Source: a virus. Taken from it: DNA of 46,938 bases. Position numbers and translations under genes: made by a program. Of this stretch, positions 29,701 through 38,353 are shown one piece after another; position 1 is the first letter of the stretch, and each line of letters opens with the position of its first letter. The DNA lies in IMG/VR virus record IMGVR_UViG_3300037264_000516, positions 1 to 46,938 of that record; one strand, written 5' to 3'. Under the pieces are notes generated by a model that worked only from the letters and a program-made list of their open reading frames with translations, made no database searches and was not told the origin of the DNA.

Positions 29701-32700
29701 GATACCGCCGTTTCGAGCGGCTTGGCGCTGGCGAGCTTGCGCGCGAGATCGGTCCCATCGGCAAAGCCATTCAGCTCGGCGGCTTCTTCGAATGCGGCCA
29801 CCTTCTCAGGCTCCAGAGTTCCGCCCAAGAACTTCGCTGCCGCGTTCTTGACCGGCTTCGCTGTGAATTGAATCTCCCTATCGCCGCCGCCAGCCTGGAT
29901 TCCGATAGCGCGTCGTAGGAAGTCCTGAGCCTCGTAGAGGGGTTCTCGGCCGAGCGCGTTTGTCCAGACGCCAGTCAGGCGCTCGCGCTCCCTGGCCATG
30001 AAGTTCTTGTCTTCGGCCTTGAAGTCGGACAGCACCTCTCGCAGGAGAATATCCTCGGCGGTCTCGCGCGCCTTGATCTGGAGGTCCTTGATCTTCGCGG
30101 CCACGACCGGATCGAGCCCTTCGATCTCGACGGGCAAGTAGCCGCTCTCGCGCTGCGCCTCTGCGATCTCTTCTTCCGTGGCGAGCATCCGGTCGAAGAT
30201 CGCCTTCATCTCAGGGGAGACCTGAAGATTCGGATTGTCCATGCCCGCGCGCTTGTACGCCGCCGTCATCCACTTGCGCTGGCGCGTGAAGACGCCCTTC
30301 AGGCGCGGCACCGGAGCCGCCGCAGCGCCGCCGAAGAAATTGGCTTCCCAGGCATCGGCCCATTTCTCCTGCTGCTCGTCGGTGAGCTTGGTCTGATCGG
30401 TCTTGACGCCAAGTTCCTTGGCGATCTTCTCCCACTCGTTTAGGTAGGATTCAGTCGCCTGGCCGCTCTTGACGTACAGGAACATATTCCGGAGCCAAGC
30501 GTGGCTGTACTCGTGCAGTGCGGTCGTCTCGTCGGCGCTCGCCAGGAGCGCGATCAAGTTCTGGCCAGCATCGAAGAAACCGCGCGGCGGCTGGCCTGGT
30601 TCGGCCTGGTATAGCGGGAAGCCTTCGGTCAGCGCGGCGCGGCGGAGTTCTGGCGTGATGGAGATGGAATGAACTCCGGTCCCGGAGTCGATCTGTTTGT
30701 TGAGCGCCTCAATCGCCTCGGATTCCGTGGCATATTCCGAGTTTTTGTAGCCGTCTGCTCCGAATATCGCCCACCGCCCGCTCTCCGCCAGCTTCCCGAC
30801 ACGCAAGCCATCGCCGCTTCGATCAACAACGATGCGCGTTTTCCCGACCTGCGCTCCCCACTTCTTGCCGAACTTGTTACCGAAGCTCACGAGCATCTTG
30901 TCGTAGAACTGCTTCATCCCGCCGCCGCCGAACTTGGCGTCTACGCCGGTAATTGCGAGATCGCCTTCTTCGGCTTGGCGGAAAAATTCGTCATGGGCGA
31001 GGGGACGAGCGACGCTCTCACTTTCCGCCGTTGTTCTATACTGGCGTCCATCCGGAGCCGTGACGACCCAAACGATGTCGCCATTCTCTTTTACCCCGGA
31101 ATCGACGGCCGTGAGTTCGTCAACTGACGGCTGCGGACCCGCTGGCGGCGCTGCCAGAAGTTTCTCGGCAAGATCGCGTCCGACATACTGCGCCAGATTA
31201 TCCGGCGTGACGCCGCTCTGCTCCACTCTGGCGCGACCGCCACGGTACGCGCGCAGAGTCTTTTTCGCAGGGCTGTAAAAGAAACCATCCACGTCCATCG
31301 CCTGGCCCCAGCGGTCGGCCTGCTGCTGGCCGGTCGTCCATGCGATCTTATCGTAGCCATGCTCGGCGGCGAAGCGGATCATGCGCTTCATCACGAACTC
31401 GTGCCAGTTCTTTTTGAAGGGGAAGTCGGGAACTCTCCCCTCTGTCTTGCTCGGACGGACCGGGCGCTGTCCGGCGACAGTCACATTCTCGGCCTCTGCC
31501 TCGCGGAACGTTCTCAGAATATCACGGTAGCTCTCGTCGATTTCGGAGAGGAATCGTCTGCGCGCGTCTGCCCCGCCGTCGTCACCCTCGCTCGGTATTT
31601 TGTCGAGCTGGGATTTATCGACTCTGCTTAAACGTCCGACGGCGGCGGAATAAGCCTTCAGTTCAGCTTCGTAGGCCACACCCTCCGCCTTCCCAGCGGC
31701 TTCTTTGCGCGGCTTCCAGGCTTCGTTCGCTTTCTCGAACTCGGCGAACTGGCGGTTATATTCGGCCTCCGCCTCTGGCGTTTTGTAGCCGCCCTCGCGC
31801 CCGGCCTGGTGGAGGTCGCTCTGAATTTCTTCGATGAAAAGAACGGTCTTGCCGTCGGCGTCAACGCGGTCGTCGAAGCGCGTGTGCGCGATGGTGTTCT
31901 CGGGAGCCTTGCCGCCGAAATGCGCCGACGGGATAAAGTACGCCTGGCCTTCGGCGAAGCGGTTGGCCGGGATCGAGAAGAGCATCTCGCGGTAGTTCGT
32001 CTTCGGGCCTTCGAGCGTGTAGCTGGCGTGGAAGGTTTTATCCTGGCGCTGAACCCTCACTCCTTCCAGGTCGCGGCGACCTTCACGGACATCCTCGACG
32101 ATCTCTTCTGTCGCGGCTCGTCTTGACGAGGTAGAATCCCAACTATCCCAAAGACCTTCCTGAACGTTTTCGAGTTCACGATCAGAGGCCGCTTCCGCAG
32201 CGCTATTGGCTTCGTCCACGTCAGTGAAGAACGTTTCCGTCGGGACTCGTTTTGATTGGCGCGCGTCCCATCTGGTGCCGGAGTAGTCTTCGCCGCCGAG
32301 CGTCAGGCGATAGAATACGCCGCGCTCGATCCGCACATCTTCGTCATTTATCAGTTTTTCGACTTCATCGCGCGCGGCGTCCTCGTCTGCGGCATCGACT
32401 GTCATGGAGTTGGCATTGCTCAGATGAACGATCCACTTCCCCTCTTTGTCAGCGGCCTCGACATCATCAACCGAGATATCGCCCCAGTCCTCTTGGCGCT
32501 CGTCCGCCTCGACCTTCCACTGATCGGGGTTGTCGGAAATGTATACGTCCATCTCGTCTCTGGCGATCTCGTCGGCGCGTTCTTGGATTTCTTCTTCGAG
32601 CTGTTCCGCGATCTCTTCGTCCGTCATGTCCGTGATCTGCGGCTCGGCGGTGACGGCCTGCACCTGCTCGCCGATTGGCGGGCCGAACAATTTCTCCTGA

Positions 32701-35700
32701 ACCTGGAGTTGGTTCCAGCCGAGAAATTCCAGGAGCGCGTCCTTGGCGATCTTGGTCTTGCCCTCTATGAACTTGTCAATCTCAGACCAGCGGCGCTCGT
32801 CTTCCTTCGCGTCGCGCAGAAGAGCATTCACCTGTTCGGCGGTCGCGGTCGGCCCCATCTTCTGAGTGATATCCAGGGCGAGCTTCGAGTAAAACGTCGG
32901 CACAATCGGCCCCGGCACGACGAGTTCGCCTTGCTGGAGTCGTCCTTCCGGCCGGACATCGGGCACCATTCCCTCTGTCATCACCCAGTCCGGCAGAAGA
33001 CCCGCCTTTTGATCGGCGTATTTCGTGTTCGCCGGATCGGATTGATTGGTCTCGCCGAACGGGCCGTAGTTCACCCACGAGTTCTGGCCGCGCGTCTCGC
33101 TGGTCATCGCTCGCGCCGCGATGTCAGAGTACATCCTCATGTGCGACTGCCAGGCGTTCTCTTCGCCGCGCGGCCCGAAGCCGTTGCCTTCTTTGGCATG
33201 GCCGAAGAAGTCGTGGACCACGCGGAAGATGTCGTTGGCGCGTAGGCGCATCCCGCTCGGCAGATATTCGTCGGTGTATGCGAAGAGAGGGTGATCGTTG
33301 AAGCGGGCATCCGGACCGAAGCCTTCCTCAGTCGAGAAGAACCACAGATGCCCGCTGCGCACGTCCTTGATCATGGCGGCAGAACCGGAAGCGTAGGGGC
33401 TGCTGGCACCCTTTGGAATCGGCTCGATTGTCAGACCCATCTGCTTCATCACCTGGTATTGCGCCAGCGTCTCGGTGATGAGCGCGCGGTACGCGGCCTG
33501 GACCAGGGGATCGTTCGGCGCGTGGATCATGGCGTCGAACGCACCGGCGATCATTTTGCCGCGCTGGGGATCGACCTTGGCGTATTCCGCCTGCTGGCGA
33601 ACAGGCAGGCCGTTGAATTGCTCGTAGAGATACGAGGCGAGTCTGATCTCTGGAGAAGGACCTGGGAAGTCCTTAGTCGGGGCTCCGGTTAATGGAGCGT
33701 TGGCCTGGGCTCGTAGCGGGTCTTCGCCCGCGCCTTGTCGAGCCGCGCCTCCTTCTCGTCCTCCGACTCCTGGGCCTTCGGGGGGACCGCCTTGGACGAC
33801 GGGAGCGCCGCCTTCGCCTTCTGGCCCTTTTTCTTCTTTGACATCGCCTGATAGTTTAGGGTACAAAGGCTGCTTTGTCAAGGCGTCGAGTTCGTCGATC
33901 TTCGCCAGGACGGTGCCTTTAAGCGTCTGGTCTCCGGTCGCCAGCCAGTAGCGCCGCGCGGCGCGGATCAGCGAATCGCGCCAGCGCCCGGCCTGCTTCT
34001 TGTTGAACTTAGTGGCGTCGATCTTATCGACACGTTCGAGCTGGGATATGGCCTCTCGTTCGACGCGCTTGACGGCACCGTACCAGTAGTCCCGCCCACG
34101 CATGAAGTCCATTTCGGTGAAGGTCGGCACCTCGACCATCATCGCCTGGCGCAGTTCGGGATGGAAACTCGCCCAGCCGCGCGCCTCCGTGACCGCTTCC
34201 TGGCCGACGTAGGTCTTGACACCTTCAGGTTGGGGGAGTACACTGTCGATATATGGCGACTGATGCCTCCTTTGGAGTTGCTCTGCGGAAAAAGCGCGAC
34301 GAGTTTTTTGCGTCTCCGGAAGCTGAAAGCCTGACTGACGAGCAATTTCACCAACGCTGGGACCAGATGGCGGCTGAGCTTCACCAGCAGATGGTCCCGT
34401 TCCGGCCTCTGATCCGACAATCCTGATGTCTTTTAGCGCCGCGTAAGCCTGCTCGACCGACACGCCGCGCTTCTTCGCGTCCACGACAGCGATTGCCGCC
34501 TCGATCCGCGAAGTGTCTTCGATGACCTGAGCCCAGTTCGCTTCGCCGATTCCGGCCGGGCGACCGCGCGCGAGTAGCTTCGTCTTGATATCCAGAGCGA
34601 CGGCATCGTGCCCGACCTGCATCGCCGCATCGGCTTCGACGAGCGGCTTGGCCTCGGCGACGGCTTCTGCGACTTCCGCCTGAGCTTCCTCGACGCGCTC
34701 CTTGGTTTCGTTGACGGAGAGCTGGTCCTCGCTGAACTTGATGTCGTCGGCCAGCTTCTCGTAGTGGCCATCTTCGATCAGGGAATTGAAGCGCGCGAGC
34801 GGGATCGGGAAAGACGCGCCGCGATCTCTGGCGTCGGCGTAAGCATCCGCAGCTCCAAGGTCGGCCATCTCTTTTAGGGGATCGAGCCCGACCGACTGGA
34901 AGTATTTCTCGACGGCCTCGGCGCTGATATGCACATTCTCGACTGGCCCGTTCTTTGTGACCTGAGTCACGAGCTTGGCGTGGGCGGCTGGCAGGCGCGC
35001 GTACAGTTTGGATTCCTTGGTTTGCTCGCCCATCGCCAGGAACATATCCTTGGCTTTCTCGGCAGACTGCTTTTGCTGGAGCCGGTTCTGGAGAGCGCCG
35101 CCAAAGACAGCGCCCCCGGCCGTGAGCGCCCCGCCGGAGACCGCGCCGACGAGCCCGGCATTGGCGGCGCGTTGGAAGATTCCATCAAGCGCCCTCGGAT
35201 TGACGCCGGTCATGTAATCGCTGAAATCCTGGGTGACGCTGGTCACATACTCTTCGTTCGCTTCTCCGACGATTGAGGTGAGCAAGGTCTTCGCCAAATC
35301 TTTGTAAATCTCGCGCGTGACCTTCTTCCCGAACGAGCGCGCTAGGCGACCTTCCCATTGCTTCAAAATCCCGTAGGTCCCGAGGGTCTCGAATCCAGAC
35401 TCGGCCGCGCCGTGGAGAATGGCGTTGAGCGTTGAAGAGGCCGCATCCGCACCGGCCTTGCGGCTGGCCGCACCAGTCTGCGCCGCCTCGATGACGCCAG
35501 CTCCGACGAGCGCCGGGATGCCGTACCCCGACAGCGTGGCCGCGACGATAGCGGCTTGCGTCGGAGAGTTGGCGACGAATTGAGCGGCGAGCCCGCGCGC
35601 GCCTTGCTTGTAGTCCCCGCGCTTGAATGCTTCGAGATTATCCGTCTGGATGTCGGCGTTCTGAGCGTTGATCTCCAGAGCTGCTTTTTCAAGCGCCATG

Positions 35701-36227
35701 GCGACAGGGTTGTTGACGAGACCTTCCGGCGCGCTCCACTGCGGCAGTCCAGCCGCTTTGGCGATGACGTTGCGCTTCAGGTTCCCGATGTCAACTGCGA
35801 GCGCCGGGATGCGCGCAACGCCAGCGCCGAGATTCGCCACTCCTGAAGCCAGCGAGCGCCCCATCGACTCGCCAAAAGAATAGTGCTTGACCGAGCGCTC
35901 GTACTCCTGCATCGGGTCGAGATCATCTTTCGAGACCGCCATCATCGACGGGTCTTTCAAGAACGTGGCCGTCTCGGGTGCCGCCTTATCAAATGCCCTG
36001 AAATAATTCGAGACAGGCGCGTTCCACGCGGCGTCAACTTTCTTCAGATTCTTTTCGACGAACGAGGCTGGCTGGCCGGTGCGCTCCACGAGATCGACGA
36101 CCTTCGCTGCTTGATCTGGCTCGGCGTCGAAGACGGACTTGTACGAACCCTCCATAGGGCTCGCTTCGTCCGGGAGTTTGACGACTCCGGGACCGTCGCC
36201 GTCGTCGGGGAGAAGGATGTCGGCCAT
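26727..36227 (-). CDS. Giant polyvalent ejection protein (3166 residues)
   Basis: About one fifth of the genome. Visible parts: Gly/Ala-rich hydrophobic segments at about 125-150, 225-255 and 355-380; a NDIFRVVHDFFGHAKEGNGF block near 997, frequent in large polyvalent proteins; an acidic linker near 1190-1360; a KTFHASYTLEGPK to FPLYQ domain (about 1390-1876); a zincin site HEYSH at 1905-1909; long charged helices; LLGRFGL near 2345; and a C-terminal ~700-residue region typical of LPD-type proteins. Such proteins are packaged and injected to counter host defences. It replaces T7 gp16 by position. Confidence 0.85.
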   Translation of the reverse strand: MADILLPDDGDGPGVVKLPDEASPMEGSYKSVFDAEPDQAAKVVDLVERTGQPASFVEKNLKKVDAAWNAPVSNYFRAFDKAAPETATFLKDPSMMAVSKDDLDPMQEYERSVKHYSFGESMGRSLASGVANLGAGVARIPALAVDIGNLKRNVIAKAAGLPQWSAPEGLVNNPVAMALEKAALEINAQNADIQTDNLEAFKRGDYKQGARGLAAQFVANSPTQAAIVAATLSGYGIPALVGAGVIEAAQTGAASRKAGADAASSTLNAILHGAAESGFETLGTYGILKQWEGRLARSFGKKVTREIYKDLAKTLLTSIVGEANEEYVTSVTQDFSDYMTGVNPRALDGIFQRAANAGLVGAVSGGALTAGGAVFGGALQNRLQQKQSAEKAKDMFLAMGEQTKESKLYARLPAAHAKLVTQVTKNGPVENVHISAEAVEKYFQSVGLDPLKEMADLGAADAYADARDRGASFPIPLARFNSLIEDGHYEKLADDIKFSEDQLSVNETKERVEEAQAEVAEAVAEAKPLVEADAAMQVGHDAVALDIKTKLLARGRPAGIGEANWAQVIEDTSRIEAAIAVVDAKKRGVSVEQAYAALKDIRIVGSEAGTGPSAGEAQPPSGPSVGEIARQSGFQLPETQKTRRAFSAEQLQRRHQSPYIDSVLPQPEGVKTYVGQEAVTEARGWASFHPELRQAMMVEVPTFTEMDFMRGRDYWYGAVKRVEREAISQLERVDKIDATKFNKKQAGRWRDSLIRAARRYWLATGDQTLKGTVLAKIDELDALTKQPLYPKLSGDVKEEKGPEGEGGAPVVQGGPPEGPGVGGREGGAARQGAGEDPLRAQANAPLTGAPTKDFPGPSPEIRLASYLYEQFNGLPVRQQAEYAKVDPQRGKMIAGAFDAMIHAPNDPLVQAAYRALITETLAQYQVMKQMGLTIEPIPKGASSPYASGSAAMIKDVRSGHLWFFSTEEGFGPDARFNDHPLFAYTDEYLPSGMRLRANDIFRVVHDFFGHAKEGNGFGPRGEENAWQSHMRMYSDIAARAMTSETRGQNSWVNYGPFGETNQSDPANTKYADQKAGLLPDWVMTEGMVPDVRPEGRLQQGELVVPGPIVPTFYSKLALDITQKMGPTATAEQVNALLRDAKEDERRWSEIDKFIEGKTKIAKDALLEFLGWNQLQVQEKLFGPPIGEQVQAVTAEPQITDMTDEEIAEQLEEEIQERADEIARDEMDVYISDNPDQWKVEADERQEDWGDISVDDVEAADKEGKWIVHLSNANSMTVDAADEDAARDEVEKLINDEDVRIERGVFYRLTLGGEDYSGTRWDARQSKRVPTETFFTDVDEANSAAEAASDRELENVQEGLWDSWDSTSSRRAATEEIVEDVREGRRDLEGVRVQRQDKTFHASYTLEGPKTNYREMLFSIPANRFAEGQAYFIPSAHFGGKAPENTIAHTRFDDRVDADGKTVLFIEEIQSDLHQAGREGGYKTPEAEAEYNRQFAEFEKANEAWKPRKEAAGKAEGVAYEAELKAYSAAVGRLSRVDKSQLDKIPSEGDDGGADARRRFLSEIDESYRDILRTFREAEAENVTVAGQRPVRPSKTEGRVPDFPFKKNWHEFVMKRMIRFAAEHGYDKIAWTTGQQQADRWGQAMDVDGFFYSPAKKTLRAYRGGRARVEQSGVTPDNLAQYVGRDLAEKLLAAPPAGPQPSVDELTAVDSGVKENGDIVWVVTAPDGRQYRTTAESESVARPLAHDEFFRQAEEGDLAITGVDAKFGGGGMKQFYDKMLVSFGNKFGKKWGAQVGKTRIVVDRSGDGLRVGKLAESGRWAIFGADGYKNSEYATESEAIEALNKQIDSGTGVHSISITPELRRAALTEGFPLYQAEPGQPPRGFFDAGQNLIALLASADETTALHEYSHAWLRNMFLYVKSGQATESYLNEWEKIAKELGVKTDQTKLTDEQQEKWADAWEANFFGGAAAAPVPRLKGVFTRQRKWMTAAYKRAGMDNPNLQVSPEMKAIFDRMLATEEEIAEAQRESGYLPVEIEGLDPVVAAKIKDLQIKARETAEDILLREVLSDFKAEDKNFMARERERLTGVWTNALGREPLYEAQDFLRRAIGIQAGGGDREIQFTAKPVKNAAAKFLGGTLEPEKVAAFEEAAELNGFADGTDLARKLASAKPLETAVSDIVEAQMAKFGTVDRELMREMAREAIYADETSSLELIALEREALADMIQGAEVRVEVARRRRSEAKVTAQAVKEEARATLSALPINQATSWRPYVTAERQAAVKAAKATLAKKFAEAAKFKRQQLVNHALAAEALRNKKEVERMSRNLAKFEKRGRDLLGMPYGFIRQIDGLLGRFGLMTPRAEESGTMEAIAEKMEKDGSPATETANATGLVRDENGKWAVETLEQLVQRVNENYYAMIVPTSVTRAQGKKYSELTMGELRDIAATVKALAEVGKTFNRFLSGFIKVDIKEAARQFRASVEDKIGRPYESRLMIGSQYDSAWKDNAEATLSIPDAVIPSMVNLLTLAHYLDGGEADGPAKRYTYRILKRAEDSKFRRFEKMTKELNAIMERAFTPAELADYPNQRIYFESIGRYLTREQVLGVALNWGNEGNRDRIRAGFGVDDVQIKPIIDALTEKEMNFVQDTFNYLQTFWPDIVAQEMAVRGVQPKSVEPAEIETTFGKFKGGYFPIVYDFERSSDAYKNAEQKNALYKQYSASSAHTDSGHTQERVANVKRPVRLTMTTLFNHLDNVVHDLEFRKAVIDVARFLNQPDVKTAIEGALGPKGLLTFNEALKAVASDQGEFMGFWEKAARWFRFRATFSLLAIRPFTFLIDLSGNVINSIDELGPARMLAAMKDFVMDPAPVVAFVNTKSERMRKRASTKDRDMMDMSKHWAGKDSALLQYGFIVQILADEAVAYPLWSEVYKNALDKHGEETARDIADEVVTRTLGSGSVLDQVGAQRGSEYKKIFTMFFTWSSMMFNRMWLSGKLAGLEYNAGNTGAAVAMLAKAALFMWVLQALNENFWREFFRNAKRDDEKERRKRMIARTLSQPFGYVWIGRDIAGFVVDKAIGKQTNYRFSPMESAMESILTTVARGGARAASKTAGAVGIDLPFGDKPLDRKYLEEGARAGSYMVGIPVSFNNLIFNMLDWIEDNGELTWRDALSRRTKK

Positions 36228-37883
36228 TTACCAGTTCCCGTCGGGATTCTGCGCAATGATCGCGCGCACATTCGCGGGAGTGACCGGCTTCCCACGGCGC
36301 ACGAGACTTTTCACCGCGTTATGAACAGGCGTCCCGGCCTTGATATCCCCGATGTCCCAGCCCTGCTGGACCCACTCTCGAACCATTGGCTCGTTGAGTT
36401 CGCCGAGCTGAGACTCCTGGATATCGCGCAGCGCCGCATCGGCCTTCCAGCGCTTGCCGCTTTCGAACCATGCGCCGGGAGTTGCCTCGCCGAGTTTATC
36501 GTTGGCCATCTTCCAAAGCTCTTCGGGCTTCTTGCCCTCGCCGGAGACTTTCATCTCGTACAAGAACTCGGCGCGCGTCTTCTTGTCGTCGCCATAGGTC
36601 TCTTCGGCTAGGAGCTTGATCCGGTCCCACGCTCCCTGCATCGCCGGGTTCTGGCCGGTGACGAAATTGTTGTAGTAGTCCTTGCGCAGTGATTCCCAGT
36701 CGCCAGGAGAGATGAGCCCGGCTTGCGCGGCCTGGTCGATTGATTTCTTGGTGTCGCCTCCGGCCTGAGTCCTCTCCCAAAGATCGACATAGGGACGCTT
36801 GTCAAGAATCTCCGCCGGGGCGTAGAGCTTGCGCGCGAGGTCGGCTTTGAGCGCCCTGTCGTATTCATCGCGGCCGAATCGGACCGCCGCTTTGAGAGCA
36901 TCGTCCACCGGAGCGCCAGCGTTCTTGCCTTGGATGACGGAGTTAAGAAACGCTCGGTCGTTCGCGTTCTGCGCCTTCGTGATGTCCACCGCCTTCTCGC
37001 CAGCTCGCGCCTGGACATATTTCCATGCTTTGTCGCGGTCTGCTTCCGGGACATCCTTCATGCCCAGCACCGCGCTATACATCGCGGCCTCGTCTGGACG
37101 GCCGTCTTCCAGTTCGAGATCGCCGTATTCCTCCCATGCTGTTCTGCCGAGAATAACGGTCCCGATCTTCGCCTTCTCGTCTTCGGTGAGCAGGTCCTTG
37201 TTGTCTTCAAAAAGCGAGCGCGCGTCCTGGAGATTGTTGTCGTCGAGCGTTCGGTCTATGACCGCGCTGATCGTCTTGCTCTGCACGTCTTTGAGCTTCG
37301 TAGCGAGCATTGCCTCATCCCAGCCCTTGCGCGCGCCGAGACCAGACAGGATCATGCGCTGGCGTTCGAGGATGGTGGAGACTTCAGAGGCATCGTTGAA
37401 CTTGGCTGCGCCTTCCTCGATGGAAGCGTTGATCGAGTTCTGCGCGCTCTCGTCGTAGTAGCGCTCGGTCTCGGTGTTCGCATGGCCGCGCACGGAGCGA
37501 TTCATCGAGTCGAACCGCTGGGCCAAAGACCTCTGGAACACGCCCTGGACGCGGCCGGTAGCGCCCTTCATCAATTCGGCCGACTGCTTCTCCCATTCTT
37601 TCTGAGCGAAATCCGTGGCCTGGATCGCGTCCTTGCCCTGCATCTGGCGAGCGCGGCCCTCGATGTCGAGCTGGACCTTGGACGCCTGCGCGTCCAGATC
37701 GAGGAACTGAGCCTCTTCTGCCCGCTGCCTCTCCTGCTCGAAGAAGCCCTGCGCGGCCTGCTGGACGCGCTCAGAGGCCAGCCCGACGGCCGTTGCTGAA
37801 GCTGGGATGTCCGTGGGCACATCCGCAAAGCGGACGCCGCGCTCCTGGACTCGTGGATCGCCGTACCTGGGCACTTCAGGCAT
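36228..37883 (-). CDS. Internal virion protein, T7 gp15-like
   Basis: 551 residues, almost wholly helical with many Gln/Arg/Glu. Blocks such as DLDAQASKVQLDIEGRARQMQGKDA and IDRTLDDNNLQDARSLFEDN fit T7 gp15-type internal core proteins. These are ejected with the DNA and help form a channel across the cell envelope. Its stop touches the start of the giant protein, and it follows the gp14-like gene, giving the usual 14-15-16 order. Confidence 0.75.
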   Translation of the reverse strand: MPEVPRYGDPRVQERGVRFADVPTDIPASATAVGLASERVQQAAQGFFEQERQRAEEAQFLDLDAQASKVQLDIEGRARQMQGKDAIQATDFAQKEWEKQSAELMKGATGRVQGVFQRSLAQRFDSMNRSVRGHANTETERYYDESAQNSINASIEEGAAKFNDASEVSTILERQRMILSGLGARKGWDEAMLATKLKDVQSKTISAVIDRTLDDNNLQDARSLFEDNKDLLTEDEKAKIGTVILGRTAWEEYGDLELEDGRPDEAAMYSAVLGMKDVPEADRDKAWKYVQARAGEKAVDITKAQNANDRAFLNSVIQGKNAGAPVDDALKAAVRFGRDEYDRALKADLARKLYAPAEILDKRPYVDLWERTQAGGDTKKSIDQAAQAGLISPGDWESLRKDYYNNFVTGQNPAMQGAWDRIKLLAEETYGDDKKTRAEFLYEMKVSGEGKKPEELWKMANDKLGEATPGAWFESGKRWKADAALRDIQESQLGELNEPMVREWVQQGWDIGDIKAGTPVHNAVKSLVRRGKPVTPANVRAIIAQNPDGNW

Positions 37884-38351
37884 CTACTTTCTCCCTCTGG
37901 CGTAAGTGGCGAACTGGAGACCGCCGGTGAGCAGCGTGTTCGCCATCTCATTTCGACGAGATAGCCTGGAAAGATTTTGGCGTGTACCCGCCGCTGCTGC
38001 CTCGGACCTGATCCCGAACGCTTCGCGCCATGCGTTATTCTTGATCGTGAGCGCGTCGCGCTCGCCCTGCACCCGTGTGTCCTCCTGGACATCAACGGCA
38101 GAGCCGGAGCCGATATCCACGCCGGATGCGGCCTGCGCCGCGCGCTGAGAACCGATCAGGCGGCGAGTCCTGGTCTTTAGCGCCGTGGCTTCCCTGCCGC
38201 CGCGTTTGATCGCTTCCGACGCCATGACCTCGGCATTGGTGCGGTTGATGTCGAACATCCGCCCTTCGAGATCAGCCTGCGCGCGCTGCCCTTGGTATTG
38301 GCTGTAGGTCGAAGCGGCCGATAAAGCGAGAAGAGGTGCCGTGGCTCCCAT
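37884..38351 (-). CDS. Internal virion protein, T7 gp14-like
   Basis: 155 residues. The MGATAPLLALSAASTYSQYQ start, AEVMASEAIKRGGRE, SQRAAQAASGVDIGSGSAVD and AFGIRSEAAAAG are typical of gp14-type proteins, which are ejected and sit in the outer membrane. A short N-terminal hydrophobic segment is followed by helices and a basic end. It directly follows the tail tubular B gene. Confidence 0.78.
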   Translation of the reverse strand: MGATAPLLALSAASTYSQYQGQRAQADLEGRMFDINRTNAEVMASEAIKRGGREATALKTRTRRLIGSQRAAQAASGVDIGSGSAVDVQEDTRVQGERDALTIKNNAWREAFGIRSEAAAAGTRQNLSRLSRRNEMANTLLTGGLQFATYARGRK

Positions 38352-38353
38352 AA

